Shown: positions 45,921 to 59,290, numbered from the stretch's first letter. The stretch: 64,000 nucleotides of DNA from Toxotes chatareus (GCA_016801885.1 CM028903.1:14028535-14092534), one strand, 5' to 3'. The notes: generated by a model from the letters alone, not told the origin. Translations and numbers: made by a program.

Positions 45921-48250
45921 CTCACAATTGCACGTGTTTCCTTTTTTGGAAAAAAGAAAACACTATTCCACTGGACTGAAATTAGCTACTTTTAGGGCCA
46001 TCTTTTGGCTTTTACTTGACGTCAACCAGTGACAAAAAACAAACTGTTAAAAACTTGGAGCGACCCAGAAAACTGTGTAATGAGTCAACAGGATGTCAAT
46101 TGATAGTACTGTTTTTTTTCTATTCTACTGCTCTACTTTCTACTTTGTTGATCAGCACAACAGAGAATGAGTCAAACTGTCTCCAGTTCTCAAAATCTTA
46201 TACAGTATTTACTGTTCTGTACACCCACTTTTTTCTGTGCTGGGCCAAAAATTCATTCCCCTTAAGTGTTTCTGCTGCTGTGTCTTCACTTTGAACTTGC
46301 ACCAGCAAATAACATTTCAGTTTCTGTAGATTATTTTTGTTCCTGCTGGTCTTGCAAAACATTAACTTTATTAAACCATATGCGTCAAATGATTCTACAG
46401 AGCAAATACATCACACTACCGATTGTTTGCTAAAGGAAAATTCGGACTTACACACAGTTTAATAGTGTTTCATCAGTATGTGATATCTAATGAATTCAAT
46501 GGATTTAGTGTGATGAAGTGCTGCAATTAACTTTTCCTGGCACGACCACTTTATCTTAATACTTAAACTGTATTATCCTTCTGCTGATTTCCTTCATTTC
46601 CCTGAATGCCTTTCAGCTACTGAGCTCTTTTTGTTTTTACAGTTTTAACTTGAGCTTTATTCCTAAGTCAACTAACAAGTCAACAGAGAGCACTGACAGC
46701 AGTCGTGAATCTGTGATAATAACAGCAAGACAGCATGCCAGTTGAAGACGTGAGACACATCCCTTACTCAGCAAACTTGAGACATTTCTTGCAGCTGTAT
46801 TGCACTGTCAGAGAAATTGGCATTTTTCTCTACTACGATTGATTTCTCCGCACGTGGTTGACCTTTGCCTTTTTCTTTTTTTCATGCCACTGTTCTGATA
46901 TCATGTTATGTAAAGTCACACTTTGTCATTTGTCATTTTGTCAGGACAGTTTCCCCACTATAACAAGACACATATGATATCCAGCGGTAGTGGCTACTGT
47001 AGGAAAACAAATAAAATATATTGGCGTTTTGTTGGTACGTTCAGTACCAGTTAATTAAAAACATTTCCCCATTATGTTGACATTATGTCTCTTGTATTTC
47101 TTGCTGTTGCAAATTAGCAGTAGTAGAGTTGCCTCCCCCCCACTATTGTACACAGGAAGCTGTGTGCTGTATCTTATATTCATGGAAGCAGAAGCAGCAC
47201 TTCTTTGCTTTAAATAGAGCAGGATTGTTACAGTGAACAATAGCTGCCATGTGTGCTTCCACCTATAATCAGCAGCCGTCTCCCAAGTGTGAAGGAGGGT
47301 ATTACTCCAAAGTGTTAAGTAAAGTTAATTAACTAAAGAGCCAATTAACCAAACCAAAGGTCAGTGAACATTTCCATGATTGCTACATCCCTGATCTGTG
47401 GTTTGTTTTCATTAAACATTCTTTCCTGTCTCTCTGACTCTTCTTTCACTTCTTCCATCTCAGTCTGTTTCTGTCCATCTCTTCCTCCCATCTGCTGCTC
47501 TGTGACCATCTGTGTGTCTCTGTGTCCTTTTCCCAGCATGCACTTACAGTATGCGTTGCTCGTCTGTCAAGCCTTTACAGTCAATTATCTACCTCTTCCA
47601 AAGAGCTAATCTTAATGTTTACCCTGGCATTGATTAGCCAATTGCAGACAGGTGGCCATTGATTAAACCACCAATTGTATTGCTCCCTTGAGAAATAGGC
47701 TTAAGGACAGTTGCAAGTTACATAAAATGCACACATATACAGGAAGAGAGAGAGAGACAGACAGGCAGGAAGACAGGCAGGCAGCAGCTGCGTACATAGA
47801 TCACAATAAAAATGGAAGGCACAGACAAAGCAAACAGAAATGTCCTGTAATATAATAATCATGATCACATTACGTCATTTTATTATGATATTTTGTTATG
47901 GTCCCTTATTACTATGCTGAGAAAATCACATTTCTGACTCGGATGAAATACATTTAAATTTGCTGGCACCTGGGCTGAGTATCGTAGGCAGACACATACA
48001 CACACATGCACTGTAAGACAGAAGGCAGCATACTAAACAGCAGGCCTGCTCCATTAAATCAGATGAGAGTGAGATGACATGTTATCTATTCTAACCACAC
48101 TCTGTAGCTCTGAAATCTTTAATCAAGACGATACACCTAACGCCCAGTACACTTCCAGTGTATGTGTGTGTGTGTGTGTGTGTGTTTCTGCATGTGTGTG
48201 TGACAGTTATTAAATGGGCTTTGTCTTGTTCTGTTCCCCAGGAAATGAAC
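45921..48250. other. Non-coding DNA, no gene recognised
   Basis: AT-rich single-copy sequence with a short CT-rich segment at 47425-47530 and a short TG tract at 48163-48185. I see no gene. Confidence 0.5.
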
Positions 48251-48760
48251 CTGACATTACTCATCTATCAGGACCACTATCCCTCCCCTCATCTCTCCCC
48301 TCTTCTTGTCTTTACTTCCTCTCAGTGTCTCTCTGTCTGTCACCCCAGTTTCTGTGCGTTTCCTCCCTCTGTCTCACTTTCTTTCTTGTTTTTTTGTTTT
48401 TTCTTTCCCGTCTTCTCCCTTACATCTGTTCGAGCTCAGTTCTTTGCCTGCTATGCCTCACTCTCCCTCTCTTTTCTTAATCGTCTTCGTTCTCTGTCTT
48501 CCACTCAACTTTCTCTGCATATCCCCCCATCTTTTCTCATTTCCCTTCACTTTTTTGTTTCTTCCCCTCCCTCCCATCCTTCTTCTAAATTACAACACTT
48601 TCTCCTTAGTGTTTCCATCTCTCTTTCTCCCATCTTTTATTTTCTATTGTCTTGCTGCATCTTTCTCTCTCGTCTTCTATAAATCTCCGAATCTGTTCCT
48701 CTCCATCATTTTCTCTTGCTCCACTCTTCTTTTCTTACTTATCTTTTAAACAACCGCTTT
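48251..48760 (+). repeat. 500-bp polypyrimidine block
   Basis: This is the longest C/T-rich block of the window. Three overlapping plus-strand frames of 88-174 codons are all Ser/Leu/Phe/Pro low complexity and are products of the composition. It follows a (TG)n tract, as does the block at 11.3 kb. Confidence 0.9.
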
Positions 48761-51559
48761 TCTCCAGCACAGCCATTCATCTTGGGTGCATCCAAGTGCA
48801 TTGAACCCTCTGATAAAATGAATGCATGTCAGTTTTTGTCAATGCCATCTCGTAGCTTGAACGTGTTCCTCATTGTTTGATTTCTGTTTGTCTGATGAGT
48901 TTCACAGTAGCACTAAAGTCTGTAAACTGCTTCAGTGACCATTTCTGCTTCGAGTTCAGGCCTAAATGATGTTAGATGCATTATTGCCTCCCACAACGAC
49001 TATTGTATTCTGCTTCCTTCCGCATCCGGTTTCTGTTTTCAGTGAGAAACAACATCAAGCAACTAATGACAAAAGCTTTTACAGCTCATGAGACAGGTGC
49101 AAAATGTTTTTACCGCCACTGAAAATTTAGAGAGCCCAGGCTATTTTCACTTGTCATTGCCAGTGTGAGACTCGTCTGGAACCAGCATACGCAGCTTTGT
49201 TTGCTTCATACAGTTTAATGGTCGATTTTAATCATAATGGTGCAACAGCTGTTTTATCAAATGTCGTCAGAGGTGGAAATGGGCTGGAACACACCACAGC
49301 GCCTTTGGCCAATCTGGGGATTGGTTTTATTGGGGAAAACTGCCTGTGTAGATATTTAGACTCTTTGCCAAGTGTGTGCGTGGAAGTATAATTTGAAAGT
49401 ATTTCTTTCTTTCTTTCTGAGTCCAAGGCTCAATTTGTAAGCACTCAGTATGCATGTCTGCCATGAGCTGTCAAAAAACTGAACAACTGATATCATAAGA
49501 GGCAGGTGGCTCAGACTAAGAATTAGAGTTTATTCATCGCGTACATATGTACAAGGAGTTTGTTTTGATTCTGGTGTCAAAACAACAAAATAAATAAGAA
49601 AGCAATAAAATAGCAGGAAAATAAGATGAGATGGCTGAAGAACAGAGGTCACAAAAAAAGCTTAGTAAAACAAATGTATGTAGGATATCATACATGAAAA
49701 CAACATATACAGCTATAGGTTTACAGGTTATGAGTAAGGTTCTGTGTGGTGGTTCATAGATAAACATTATTGATCAATCTCTTCCAATGTAATTACTGAT
49801 GTGTCTGAAAACAGAATTGTTCCAACTTTATGGGAAACAGTGTATTACATCTCTTTTAGCCTTTGCACACATAAAACAATTTGCAGATAAGACCTGGAGG
49901 TAGGCTTCACTCTCGGTTATCAGAATCAGCTCATAAACCCTGATAGCACAACTACAGCTGGACCGATAAATCAGTCCCACATAATGAGAAAATGCAGTAC
50001 AGAAATGCCAAACACGGTTTTAGGCAGTTTAGAAACAGTGTCACCATAATGCAATACATTAAGCTGATTTTTTTCAACTGCAGAATCTCTGTCACAATTT
50101 CACAAAAAGTAGTAAAAAAAACGAATGTAAGGGATGCTTATCAAAATTGATTGTAAAACAAGGCAATAAGCAACATGTCATCATTGGAACAGTAATAACT
50201 TATTGGTCCCAGATATCCAGAGCATTCAGGCTGTAATCACAATCAGCAAACACACAGTCCAAGCAAGGCAATTTTATTTACCTAGTGGGTCAGACTCTCT
50301 TATTCATTATAATAATATTTTGTCTGCTTCATTTATATGCATGAGGCTAAAATATTCAAAAAGAACAGGTACCATATATGTAAAAGTCACAGCTGGTGTC
50401 TCCTCTAATCAGTCAGAAAACAGTATCACTCAGGTTGAAGGAGAGAGTGCAGAGGAGATACATAGACACTGAATACACAGTGTCATGTCATCGAGGACGT
50501 CTCTGATAAAATCAAGCGGAAAAGCAGCCGCTCTTGACAGAATTCATTTTTCTGAGTAGCTCTGGTCAAACAAAAAAGAAAATGCTAAAAAGAAAAAAAT
50601 CTTGATGTTAAGTAAACTCAAGCTTATGAGAAAAAGAACAATGAAGCCTTCAGCATATCTTGAGTTCAACATAAATCACCAGACAGCTTTACTAAAGTAT
50701 TTACCTGCTGATTACGAAGGATAGTAACAACATGAATTTAGAGATGAGACCCTTCTCAAAAAAGTTTTTTGATGGAGGGTTTTCTGCCTTTTTCACAACT
50801 ATTACTCATCCAAATATTCAAGGTGTAGATAAAGAAAGAAAACTGACTGTGCCTCATTAATTCATTGATGAAAATTTCTAAACTCAAGGTTCGCTTGCTT
50901 GTCCCAAGGTCAGGACTGAACCTCCACACTTGTAAAATGAGTATTGCATCAGCGCATTATTTTTCTCAAACTTGAGAATTCATTACTATGCTCTACTCAG
51001 AGCAGCACAGTTTGCGGGCAAGTTATGGTACAATTATGTGAAAACTTGGAGCCAAATCTGCCTGAGGCTGGATGTGCAATAATATAAAACTGTTACCATG
51101 CGGAGAAGTGTGGACTGCAGATTCACTCTAAAATGTGTTATCACTGTCTAATTTCAGTGGTTTGATTCAACAACATGGCCCTTTCCCATGTGGCTGCCTT
51201 TACTTTCTTCCTCTTTACCCTGTTTATCTTAGTCTTCTCAGTCTGAACACACCAAACCCAGGTTGTCCCAGGTTTATTTTGCTGCCTAGCACATGTTGTG
51301 ATGTACCCCTGCAGTGTACTTCAGATTCACAGTTTTCTTTTTTACTTAATTGCAGTCGGGAAAAAATAAAAATAACGGGTGATAGACGATAAAATATCAC
51401 ATTATATTGTATTATTACATTACTACTGTAGATGAAAAAGACATTCTTTAAAGTTTCACATATTTTATGATGACTTTCCATGTGAAATGCAACTGAATGT
51501 TGTCTTCTATCTGCAGTCCAGATATATGAAATATACATTTCAAACCTGTGTTGTGAGCT
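48761..51559. other. Non-coding DNA with small repeat ends
   Basis: At about 49525-49600 'gagtttattcatcgcgtacata', 'tgtacaaggagtttgttttg' and an AATAAA-rich tail resemble the 3' end of a teleost LINE or SINE. At about 50262-50285 'ccaagcaaggcaattttattta' resembles the start of the repeat end listed at 2966. The remainder is AT-rich single-copy sequence without a supportable gene. Confidence 0.5.
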
Positions 51560-51980
51560 AAGAGAAAGTTAAAGCTGCTATTATACACATTGTTCATCAT
51601 AAAGATTTATCCAATGACGATGTGAAAACAATGTGAATGTGTTTTGTTTCTCTCTTACCACTCTCATAGCATAGTTTTTGGCTGCAGCAGCTGTTTTCTG
51701 CAAAAAACTCCCTGTACACTACCTGCTCAGCACCAAACAGCAGACAGACACAGTTTGCAACTAGCCGGTGAACATAGTGCTAAAGAGCCAGATATTTCCC
51801 TCAGGCTGGTAGAGACCAAAACAGAGCTAAAAAGTGAGTGAACACTGGACTTAAGTTCTCCAGGTGGCCAGAAAACACAACTCCAAATAAGTGGTAATGT
51901 TGCTCCATGACTGCTGGGTTAGTAAATAAGGAAGTGTGTGGTAAACTTATCAACTTTAAAGGTAATATGTCAGTGTTGTG
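51560..51980. repeat. Percomorph interspersed repeat
   Basis: The order 'gttttctgcaaaaaactccc', 'tgtacactacctgctcagcac', 'acagtttgcaactagccgg', 'gagccagatatttccctcagg' and 'gagaccaaaacagagctaaaa', then 'ggccagaaaacacaactcc' and 'aatgttgctccatgactgct', matches a well-known percomorph dispersed repeat nearly throughout. The 65-codon frame inside it (51644-51841) is therefore repeat-derived and not a gene. Confidence 0.85.
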
Positions 51981-52830
51981 TCCTCAATTTGTTTTAACTG
52001 AACCTAAATAACCAAAAGTCTTCTGTTGTTAAAGAAAAGAAGTTATCAGCACAGAGAGCACTGAAAAAAAAAGCGAGCAATTACTTCAATCCTTTATTCT
52101 TAGCATTTCTTTAGAACAGCATACCCGTCACATCTTATCTTTTTCTCATTGTCTCCGCAATCTAATTCAGATTAAATCCTCATCTCCACCAATCTCACCA
52201 CTGGTTAACTGATTGATTGATTTTTTTTTTCCAACCACTAATCTGTTCTTTTTTTATCCATCACCCCTATCATTTCTCATTTGCTCACTGGGTTAGTTCG
52301 TGTGTATGTGTGGGTGCAGTGTGATACGTTTTAGTCAGTGTCATCATTGGACCCCCCGTGGACCAAAGCCAATCTATAGCATACACACACACACTGACAC
52401 ACAGAGGTGGTCCCCTTCTAATGACGAGATCCACCTCATAGTCTCTTCATTAGCCTTTAGACCGCTTCAGCCATATCACAGAAATCATTAAGATAACTCT
52501 TTTAACAAACACATAGAAACATGCACATGGAGAAAAACACACTATTCCTGGGTCATTACCATTAACATCCTGGACACACACATACATCTGTGCAGAAAGA
52601 CAGAAAGAGAGACAGATCGAGGCAAGAAATAGAAAGAGTGGGTGGGAGAGGTGGAGAGACCGAAACTGATTGAAATTGAAATATATTGCAAGATCAAAAA
52701 ATCTAACATGTAGATAATGAGACTGGATGGGGTGATGAAGAGACAGAGAGGAGAATGAATGAAGTGCACTGAGCTGTTCTTGTCCTTTTTTTCCCATCAG
52801 GTTGTTGTTTTTCCACAATGCTGTTTATCA
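51981..52830. other. Non-coding DNA, no gene recognised
   Basis: This stretch contains T-rich runs near 52220-52260 and a purine-rich run at 52595-52760. Minus-strand frames over the latter are low complexity. Confidence 0.5.
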
Positions 52831-53041
52831 CCGTGGCAACTGTCACTTAGACGTGTCGATGTGGGGGCGATGGGAAGTGAAGATGTGTTATTCAAGACAG
52901 GAAGCAGAAATTGTAGGGCCGCCGCCGAATCGAGACCAGAATAATGGACGTCAGTGTTGAATAACTGTCCGCGGTGGACGGAATATTTTCATTCCTCTGC
53001 CACCCTCTCATCAGCGGGTGCCGAGATTATTCAGCCACGGG
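52831..53041. promoter_or_regulatory. CpG-rich patch, possible regulatory element
   Basis: About 15 CpG sites fall within roughly 210 bases ('gggccgccgccgaatcgag', 'gtccgcggtggacggaa', 'gcgggtgccgagattattc'), against a CpG-poor background. It begins with a half RFX box (ggcaac) after 'tttatcaccg' and contains a CRE-like 'gacgtcag'. An acceptor-like 'tttttttcccatcag' precedes it at 52800, but no frame and donor combination supports an exon. An unmethylated regulatory element or conserved non-coding element is the likeliest reading. Confidence 0.35.
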
Positions 53042-53743
53042 CTCTGATGAAAGCTGAAGTGTGTGTGTGTGTGTTTTTCTTCCCATCCCAGAAAATAATT
53101 ACAAATTGAAGTAGGCCTGTATTATATCTGTCAAGTGAGATGATTTCTTTAAAACTTACGCTTTCTGTCATCAAGGATGGAGACATAAAACAGGGGGGAG
53201 GGTAACAAATTAAGGTGTGACGGCACATGTGTGTGTGTGTGCGTGCGTGCGTGCGTGTGTGTTTGGCAGCAGGGGTAACTCGTAGAGTGTTTGTCAAATT
53301 GAGTACATTATTTTGCGCCACCAGAAACAATGACATCTAATTCAGCTGGGATGAAAAATGTTGTTCAATAATTAAAGTGTACAGTAGCTCTCTGATGCAC
53401 TGCTGTACATCATACAGCATCACTCATAAAACAGAGGCTGTTTGCTTGATCGGCAGCCTGAGGCAATTTCTCTAAACATGATTCTTCATCTCTATCTCCC
53501 TTTCTCCTCCTGTCATCTAGCTATCAGGACTGCTTTTTGCACTAATGTGTGTGTGTATGTGTGTGTGTGTGTGTTGTGTGTGTGTTTGATGAGGGTGCGC
53601 TCTGTGTGGGTGTGCATGTGGAGGTTTCTGCCATTCTCCTTTTTGCTCTTTATGAGTTAGCGAGCAATTTTTCATTATGAGATTCTTTTCAGTGCCTCAT
53701 GTCAAAGATCATATGCTCGCCCACTCACTCACTCACTCACTCA

Positions 53744-53792
<49 letters not shown>

Positions 53793-55621
53793 AGAGTACA
53801 CGCACCCTCAGATACTGCTCATATATGCTGATAGCACCGCAAAACGGATTGATTGTGTCTTCTTGCTTGTAGGTGTGAGCGTCTATTTTCTGTATGAGTT
53901 CAGAGAGTTCCCGCTTTTCTAAAGGTTTCCTCATCCTCAGTAAATCAGCAAGGCCATCATGCCTCCATATGTTTGTGCGTCTTTGAGAGGAAGAGCAAGA
54001 GAATGTGAGCGAGGAGATGGTGGTGCAAAGGCTAGTACAAAGTGTACTGTACACATGCACATGTTGGTATTTTCCTCAACCTTGAAGTGCACTTTCCCTC
54101 ATTTGTTTCTTTCGTGACAAGCTCTGTGCATACACTGCGAAGGTGGGACAACAGACACAAAAAGACTGGATGTTTAGGCAGATACAGCAATGCAATGTCA
54201 GGTGTTAATATTGTGGGGAAAATTAGATCCTCAACATTGTATAAACACCTGAGGATCAAGTCTGATTAACGCTCAACATGAACTCATTTTGTAATAATAA
54301 ATAATGAATAAATACTAGATTATGTCTTCTAACGTGGATATGTTTAAATCCACAACAAAAAGACAAATTCACTGATTCTTCATACCTCTAGAACGAGCAC
54401 AATAATCTAGCATATCATTTATTTGTATTTTTATTGTTCTGTTTTATTTGACTGCAGAATCATTAATAGTACCTCTTCACTTGACCCTTTTGCTGCACAA
54501 ATATGAACAAATAACAGGTTTGATTTTGATTTGCCATTGTCCTTGCACACATGACCTTGTGATGTGCACTTGTTAATATATCTGTGATTGGCCCGTTTCA
54601 AGAGACACCACATTGTTTGTAATGAAAGAGAGAAAAAAAATAGTGTGAATAAACAAGAAGTGTGTTTCTGTGATTGTCTGCTTCCACGTCTGTGTTTCTG
54701 TTTGTGTATAATTGTGTCATTGTACATTTCTACTACACAGGGTCCGTGCAGGTGTGAGTTTGTGTGTCTTTGCAGTCTTTTGACACTCTGACTCTTTGAG
54801 CCCCACAGCTGGTCCAGCGGCAAAAGCTGTCCTCCCTTGTGGGAGGCAGCACAGGAGTGAAAGCTTTCCCCTTGCTGACTGTCTTAACCTTTTTTTTTTT
54901 CACCGGCAAATCAACATCAACACGGATGAGATGCAGCTAGCAAGAAAGACAGTATCAAGAGTGGGGGGTAAAAGGAGTCAATGGAGAAAGTGACATTTAT
55001 TGTAGATATGTAAGAGTATCCAGGAGAGACAGAGGGGATGGGCATATTTTATTGTTCGGTGTGGAAGAGAGGAAGAAAAAAAACAAGAAATGAAAAAGGA
55101 CTCAAAGCACAGGCTATATTCAGGTTGCAAACTTTCTTCACACGCAGAGCTCAGCAGCAACATACAATTTAAACATTTCCAAGGTGCAGATTCTTGATTC
55201 AATAAAATAACAAAAAATGAAAAGTATTTCTCACACTGCGGGAAGCATAGCTTTTAGTCTGATTACTGCTACAATTTGCTGTTGTGGCAATTGTGACTGA
55301 ATGTGCCTTCAGTATCGCCCTGTTAGAAGCTATTTATCCATGATTTTATAAAACTGAGAGGAACACACCAAGCATACAGATGGACAGTGGAGAAGGGAAT
55401 TAAATTGTAGAAGTTTTTTTGAAAGTTTCGCATAGACTTTTTAATGTGTTTTTTTTTTTCTTTCCCCAACATGGAAACTTATCACCATTTGAATCCATTG
55501 TACACGACATGAATTCCAGCTGATCACAGCTGCAGTTCCTCTTGAAGGAGCAGACCAACTATTTGCAGCCACAGTTCAATATGGGGTTTGTGTGATTCAT
55601 TGTATGTGGATTGAATCTAAC

Positions 55622-55624
<3 letters not shown>
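53042..55624. other. Non-coding DNA with microsatellites
   Basis: TG/GCGT tracts occur at 53057-53076 and 53230-53265, and a TG tract at about 53547-53586. The rest is AT-rich single-copy sequence. The 130-codon minus frame at 54431-54823 has no recognisable domain. Confidence 0.5.
53722..53790. repeat. Compound (ACTC)6 - (AC)23 microsatellite
   Basis: Tetranucleotide ACTC units pass directly into a pure CA tract ending at 53790. Confidence 0.97.

Positions 55625-55699
<75 letters not shown>
55625..55699. repeat. (AT)37 microsatellite
   Basis: Uninterrupted AT repeat of 75 bases. Each strand is self-complementary, so it is prone to cruciform formation and is a candidate fragile or hypervariable site. 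Confidence 0.99.
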
Positions 55700-55700
<1 letters not shown>

Positions 55701-58048
55701 CTAAAAATATAATGCACCTCTTATGATTTTCTCTGTCAGACACATAAAAAGGCCAAACTGCATTTATAGGAGTATTCAGTTGAAGGCTATGCTATTGGGT
55801 AGATTTTTTTTTTTTACCTTACCTTATTCAACAGCTGATTGTGTAAGGAAGTAAACAAAGGGAGAGAGTGGGGTTATAACATGCAGAAATGGTCTCCCAG
55901 GCAGATAAAACCAAGTTACCTTGTATAATAACAATATGACTACCAGGACATCCCCTACAGAGCTTTTGAACACGAGCAAATCACATATGCATACATTTAC
56001 AGAACTGAAGCTGCTGTGTACTTATTCATCCATCCAGACCAAAAATAAAAAGGTTGTTTGTTTGTTTGTTTTAGCGTTTGGCTCCATTTAGATTTTTGTC
56101 TTGAAATCTGAAAAAGAATCCGCGTTGACAACGACAAATTAGCAACTTCTGTCACTTATTGAGAGTTTATTGCTTATATGGTTTGAATCAACCATTGCAT
56201 AAGTAGCTATATTGCTATTAATATTTCCCAAACTTGCAGTGGTATCACTTGTATGGGACTCAGGTTTATTTTGAGTGTCTTTAACCTGCAACCTGGCTGT
56301 GTGTACACCAAAAGATGCAGCTATTTGTCACATGGAAAACACATTGAGTAAATCTGTTTCTGCTTTGTGTCTGAGCTCCAGTTGCTTCAGAGCCGTCAAG
56401 CAACTCCTCCTGAAAATAGCATTCAGACAATTTCCTCAAACTGTCACCACAGCAGCTCCGCAGTCATATTGGTGGAAGTGAAGAACCGTGTGATGGCTGT
56501 GGGCATAATGCGTACTCTCCTCAATAAAACGTTGAACCCGTGAGGGAAAGCTTCATTTCACTTAATCTCCAAAGAGGCCTCTGCTAGTGATTCCTTTTTG
56601 ACATGAATTTGTAGATTACTTTTTACCTGTTTTATTTTGCTGGTTTGGATGCCTGCCAGCAGACATGCTGAATGGATGCTGCTCTAATATTATCCTAAAG
56701 CACAGCAGCATAGTATTTTGAAAATGTAAGCATAGAACAACAGCTTGAATAATAAATACTAGTAATTTTTAGAAGAAATGAAAATTACGCATATTAATCA
56801 TGTTGCTCTAAGCCATTCCAGGTTAAGCTCCTATTTTTCTAGGAAGAAGAACTGGGTATGGGTGTATACTAAGCAGGTAGTGAAGTCCAATAAATTTAGC
56901 ATGAAGTGTAATCTGTGGCCACAGAAGTTTTTATTTTTTCTCTCCCTGCAGACTGATGGAATGAGTGGAGTTGAAATAAGGTTAGAGAGATGTCTAGTTG
57001 CTGCCCTGTCATTGTGATCCTGGTCTGCTTTGTGCGTCATTCACTCCTCAGGAGACCCCCCTCTATTTCCCTCTTTTGTCTCCCCCTCTCTCACTACGCA
57101 CCTTCAAGTCAAATCAATTTAAAGGCACTCTGTTTGTTGACGATGGCATTTATCCACAGCATCAAAGCACAATAAAAGACTCTCAGCCTCTCACCTAATA
57201 CATTTCCTCTGCTTTTATCAGTTCCCGTCTTACACTCCAAGCCATCATTTTTCTTGCCACTGTCCTTCTGTCTGTCCCTCAGCACCATCGCCTCTCCAGC
57301 GTATATCGGTTGATCTCTCAGAGATGCTCAACAGAGAAAACCACTTTTGGAATACATTATTTTCAACCTGTTGCTTCTTAAAAGAGAGCATACAGCAGAA
57401 AAGGAAACATCGAGGATGGGGTTAGACAAAACTCTAAAGCTGAATTGCACAGATAGCATTATAAAACTGAAGGAACGTGGGCTCTGTTTAGCCCTGTTTG
57501 ATTTTTTTCTCTGGGCAGGTCTGGGTGATTTAAATATTGTAAGCACAAGTCACTGGTTTTAATCCTGTCCCAAAAGTACACTGTGTGTTTGTGGTTTTTC
57601 TACCCGTGCTACAAGTATTAAACCAACCAAATACCCAAACACCTGCTGGTTTTTGACACACTTATTTGAATAATTTCATAGTTTCAGTCCCATCTACACA
57701 AACATCTTATATTTTAAGATGTATATCTGACTTTTTTGTGTTCACACACCTGAATTTTCTCCTTTTGTATTAGGCCAGCTGCTTGGTGATCAAAATTTTC
57801 CCGCCAGAACCATGTACTGTAATGTCCTGAGCAAGGACACTCAGTGCTGACAAGGTGCACAGGTGCCAAGGACCTTTGACCTCCCTGGTGGGAATGCAGC
57901 AAGAACGGAATACTGCAAAGGATAGGACACAAAATCTCTTGGTACAAATTCCTGGCATTCGTTTAGAGTACAGAGTGTGAACCGTCCGTGTTTTCTGACT
58001 GCCTGTGCTCTTCTTTCCTCCTGCCCTGGCCTCACCTTCTGTCACCAC
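55700..58048. other. Non-coding DNA, no gene recognised
   Basis: AT-rich single-copy sequence with T-rich runs. Near 57820 'aatgtcctgagcaaggacac' vaguely resembles the SINE body motif but no neighbouring SINE landmarks were found. Confidence 0.5.
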
Positions 58049-58095
58049 ATGTTTTATTTAACTAGGAAGTCCCTTCAGATTAAAATATGTATTCC
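58049..58095. repeat. 'tttatttaactaggaagtccc' repeat fragment
   Basis: The stretch matches the start of a very common teleost repeat ('tttatttaaccaggaaagtcccattgag'), continued by 'ttcagattaaaat'. Downstream similarity fades quickly. Confidence 0.65.
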
Positions 58096-58639
58096 AAAAG
58101 TATCTGCACAAGAGTTAGAGAGTGCAAAAGACAGTAGTCAACTTAAAGGGCAGTAGACCCATTACAAAATCCATGTGGATGTAGGTGACAGGAGACAACA
58201 GAGTTGAGACAGTAAGACTTTGTAAATAAAAATAACTCTGATTGTGTCTCTGCAAGTTTAATAATGACCATGACATCTGGGACTGTATTTATGATGCATC
58301 TTAGAGTTGGATAATTATCATGACTGACCGAAAATTGTCAGTGACACATAAGAAGTCCTGCTTTCAGGCTTGGGAGTAAAAAAATGTATGAAGTTTCTTA
58401 ACATGGGAAATTATTCCTGTCTTTTTGACTGTTTTCAAGGATTGTGTAATACGAACACACACACATTCATGGTTGTATGGAAACATGAAGAATTACTACG
58501 ATCTATTTCAAAGACATGATTAGATTCAGACTTTTTGTGGCTCATTTTGTTCACATAAGTTTTTTCCTTGGCTTTTAAAGGAACATAGGTCTGATTTTTA
58601 TATTAAAATAAGCCTTGTTTTCATTTTCTTAATCAAACT
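58096..58639. other. Non-coding DNA, no gene recognised
   Basis: AT-rich sequence without open frames of note. It could hold further decayed LINE sequence continuous with the next feature. Confidence 0.45.
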
Positions 58640-59290
58640 GAAAATAAAACACAGGCTGAAATTCAACCTTGTAGTCAATAGTGTTGTCCAGGAAGCTTCA
58701 TTTGCGACTTTCTATGTCGATACACCAGTTTTTTTGTCTGGAAGGAAGCTCCTAAACCCATCAGTAATGTAGCACCAGTTTACAACTGCTCACTGGTCGA
58801 ACCAAATGCAATACTCAGATCTCTGGATGCCCTCTGCACACAGCATTGATAATATCAGCCGTTACCATCATATAGTAGCCGCTCTAATGTTGCTATGGCC
58901 TGAGTTTCATGCCAAATAAGGAATTAATTTTCAGTCAGCTTAAATTAGCAGTTAATTTTAGATTTGAGAATCCTGTCAAGGACTGGAAGTATGGAAATCA
59001 GGTATTTGGCTGTGATGAGTGCCCAGGCTTTAATAATAAGAGGAGCACATAGGCAGCTTCCTTCTTAAAAAGAAATTTGTCTGAAAACTTTGGTTAAAAA
59101 TGTTAGCAGTGGGTTCAGCAATATAATCAGTTGCAACCTTTAAAAGATTGGGTTCCAAGCTGTCAGGCCCAGGTGACGTTTTTGGATCAATAGCTTTTAA
59201 AGCCTTACAGATCTCTAGAAATAGCACTGAAAAGAAAAGGGTCCCGAGGTGAGCTTATACTGAATACAGATTTCACAGAGGTGAGATTTT
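58640..59290 (-). mobile_element. Decayed LINE fragment, jockey/L2-type RT
   Basis: The minus strand encodes, at 59030-59227, a clear segment of non-LTR reverse transcriptase N-terminal fingers: CKALKAIDPKTSPGPD, LEPNLLKVATDYIAEP and NIFNQSFQTN. The SPGPD segment with 'FIAEP...IFN' is typical of jockey, CR1 or L2-like LINEs. Further left, in other frames, are short traces such as 'VLARILKS'-like sequence and 'ADIINAVC' (near 58.85 kb), but these are weak. The catalytic motifs A and C are not identifiable. It differs in sequence from the LINE at 43.8-45.3 kb, so a second LINE lineage is represented. Confidence 0.75.

Noticed and set aside
48158..48749. Three overlapping plus-strand frames up to 174 codons.
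   Set aside because: Several frames being open at once is caused by the polypyrimidine composition; the products are Ser/Leu/Phe-rich.
57815..57850. 'gtcctgagcaaggacactcag' resembling the SINE body motif.
   Set aside because: No tRNA head, box B or tail landmarks nearby; the similarity is too short.
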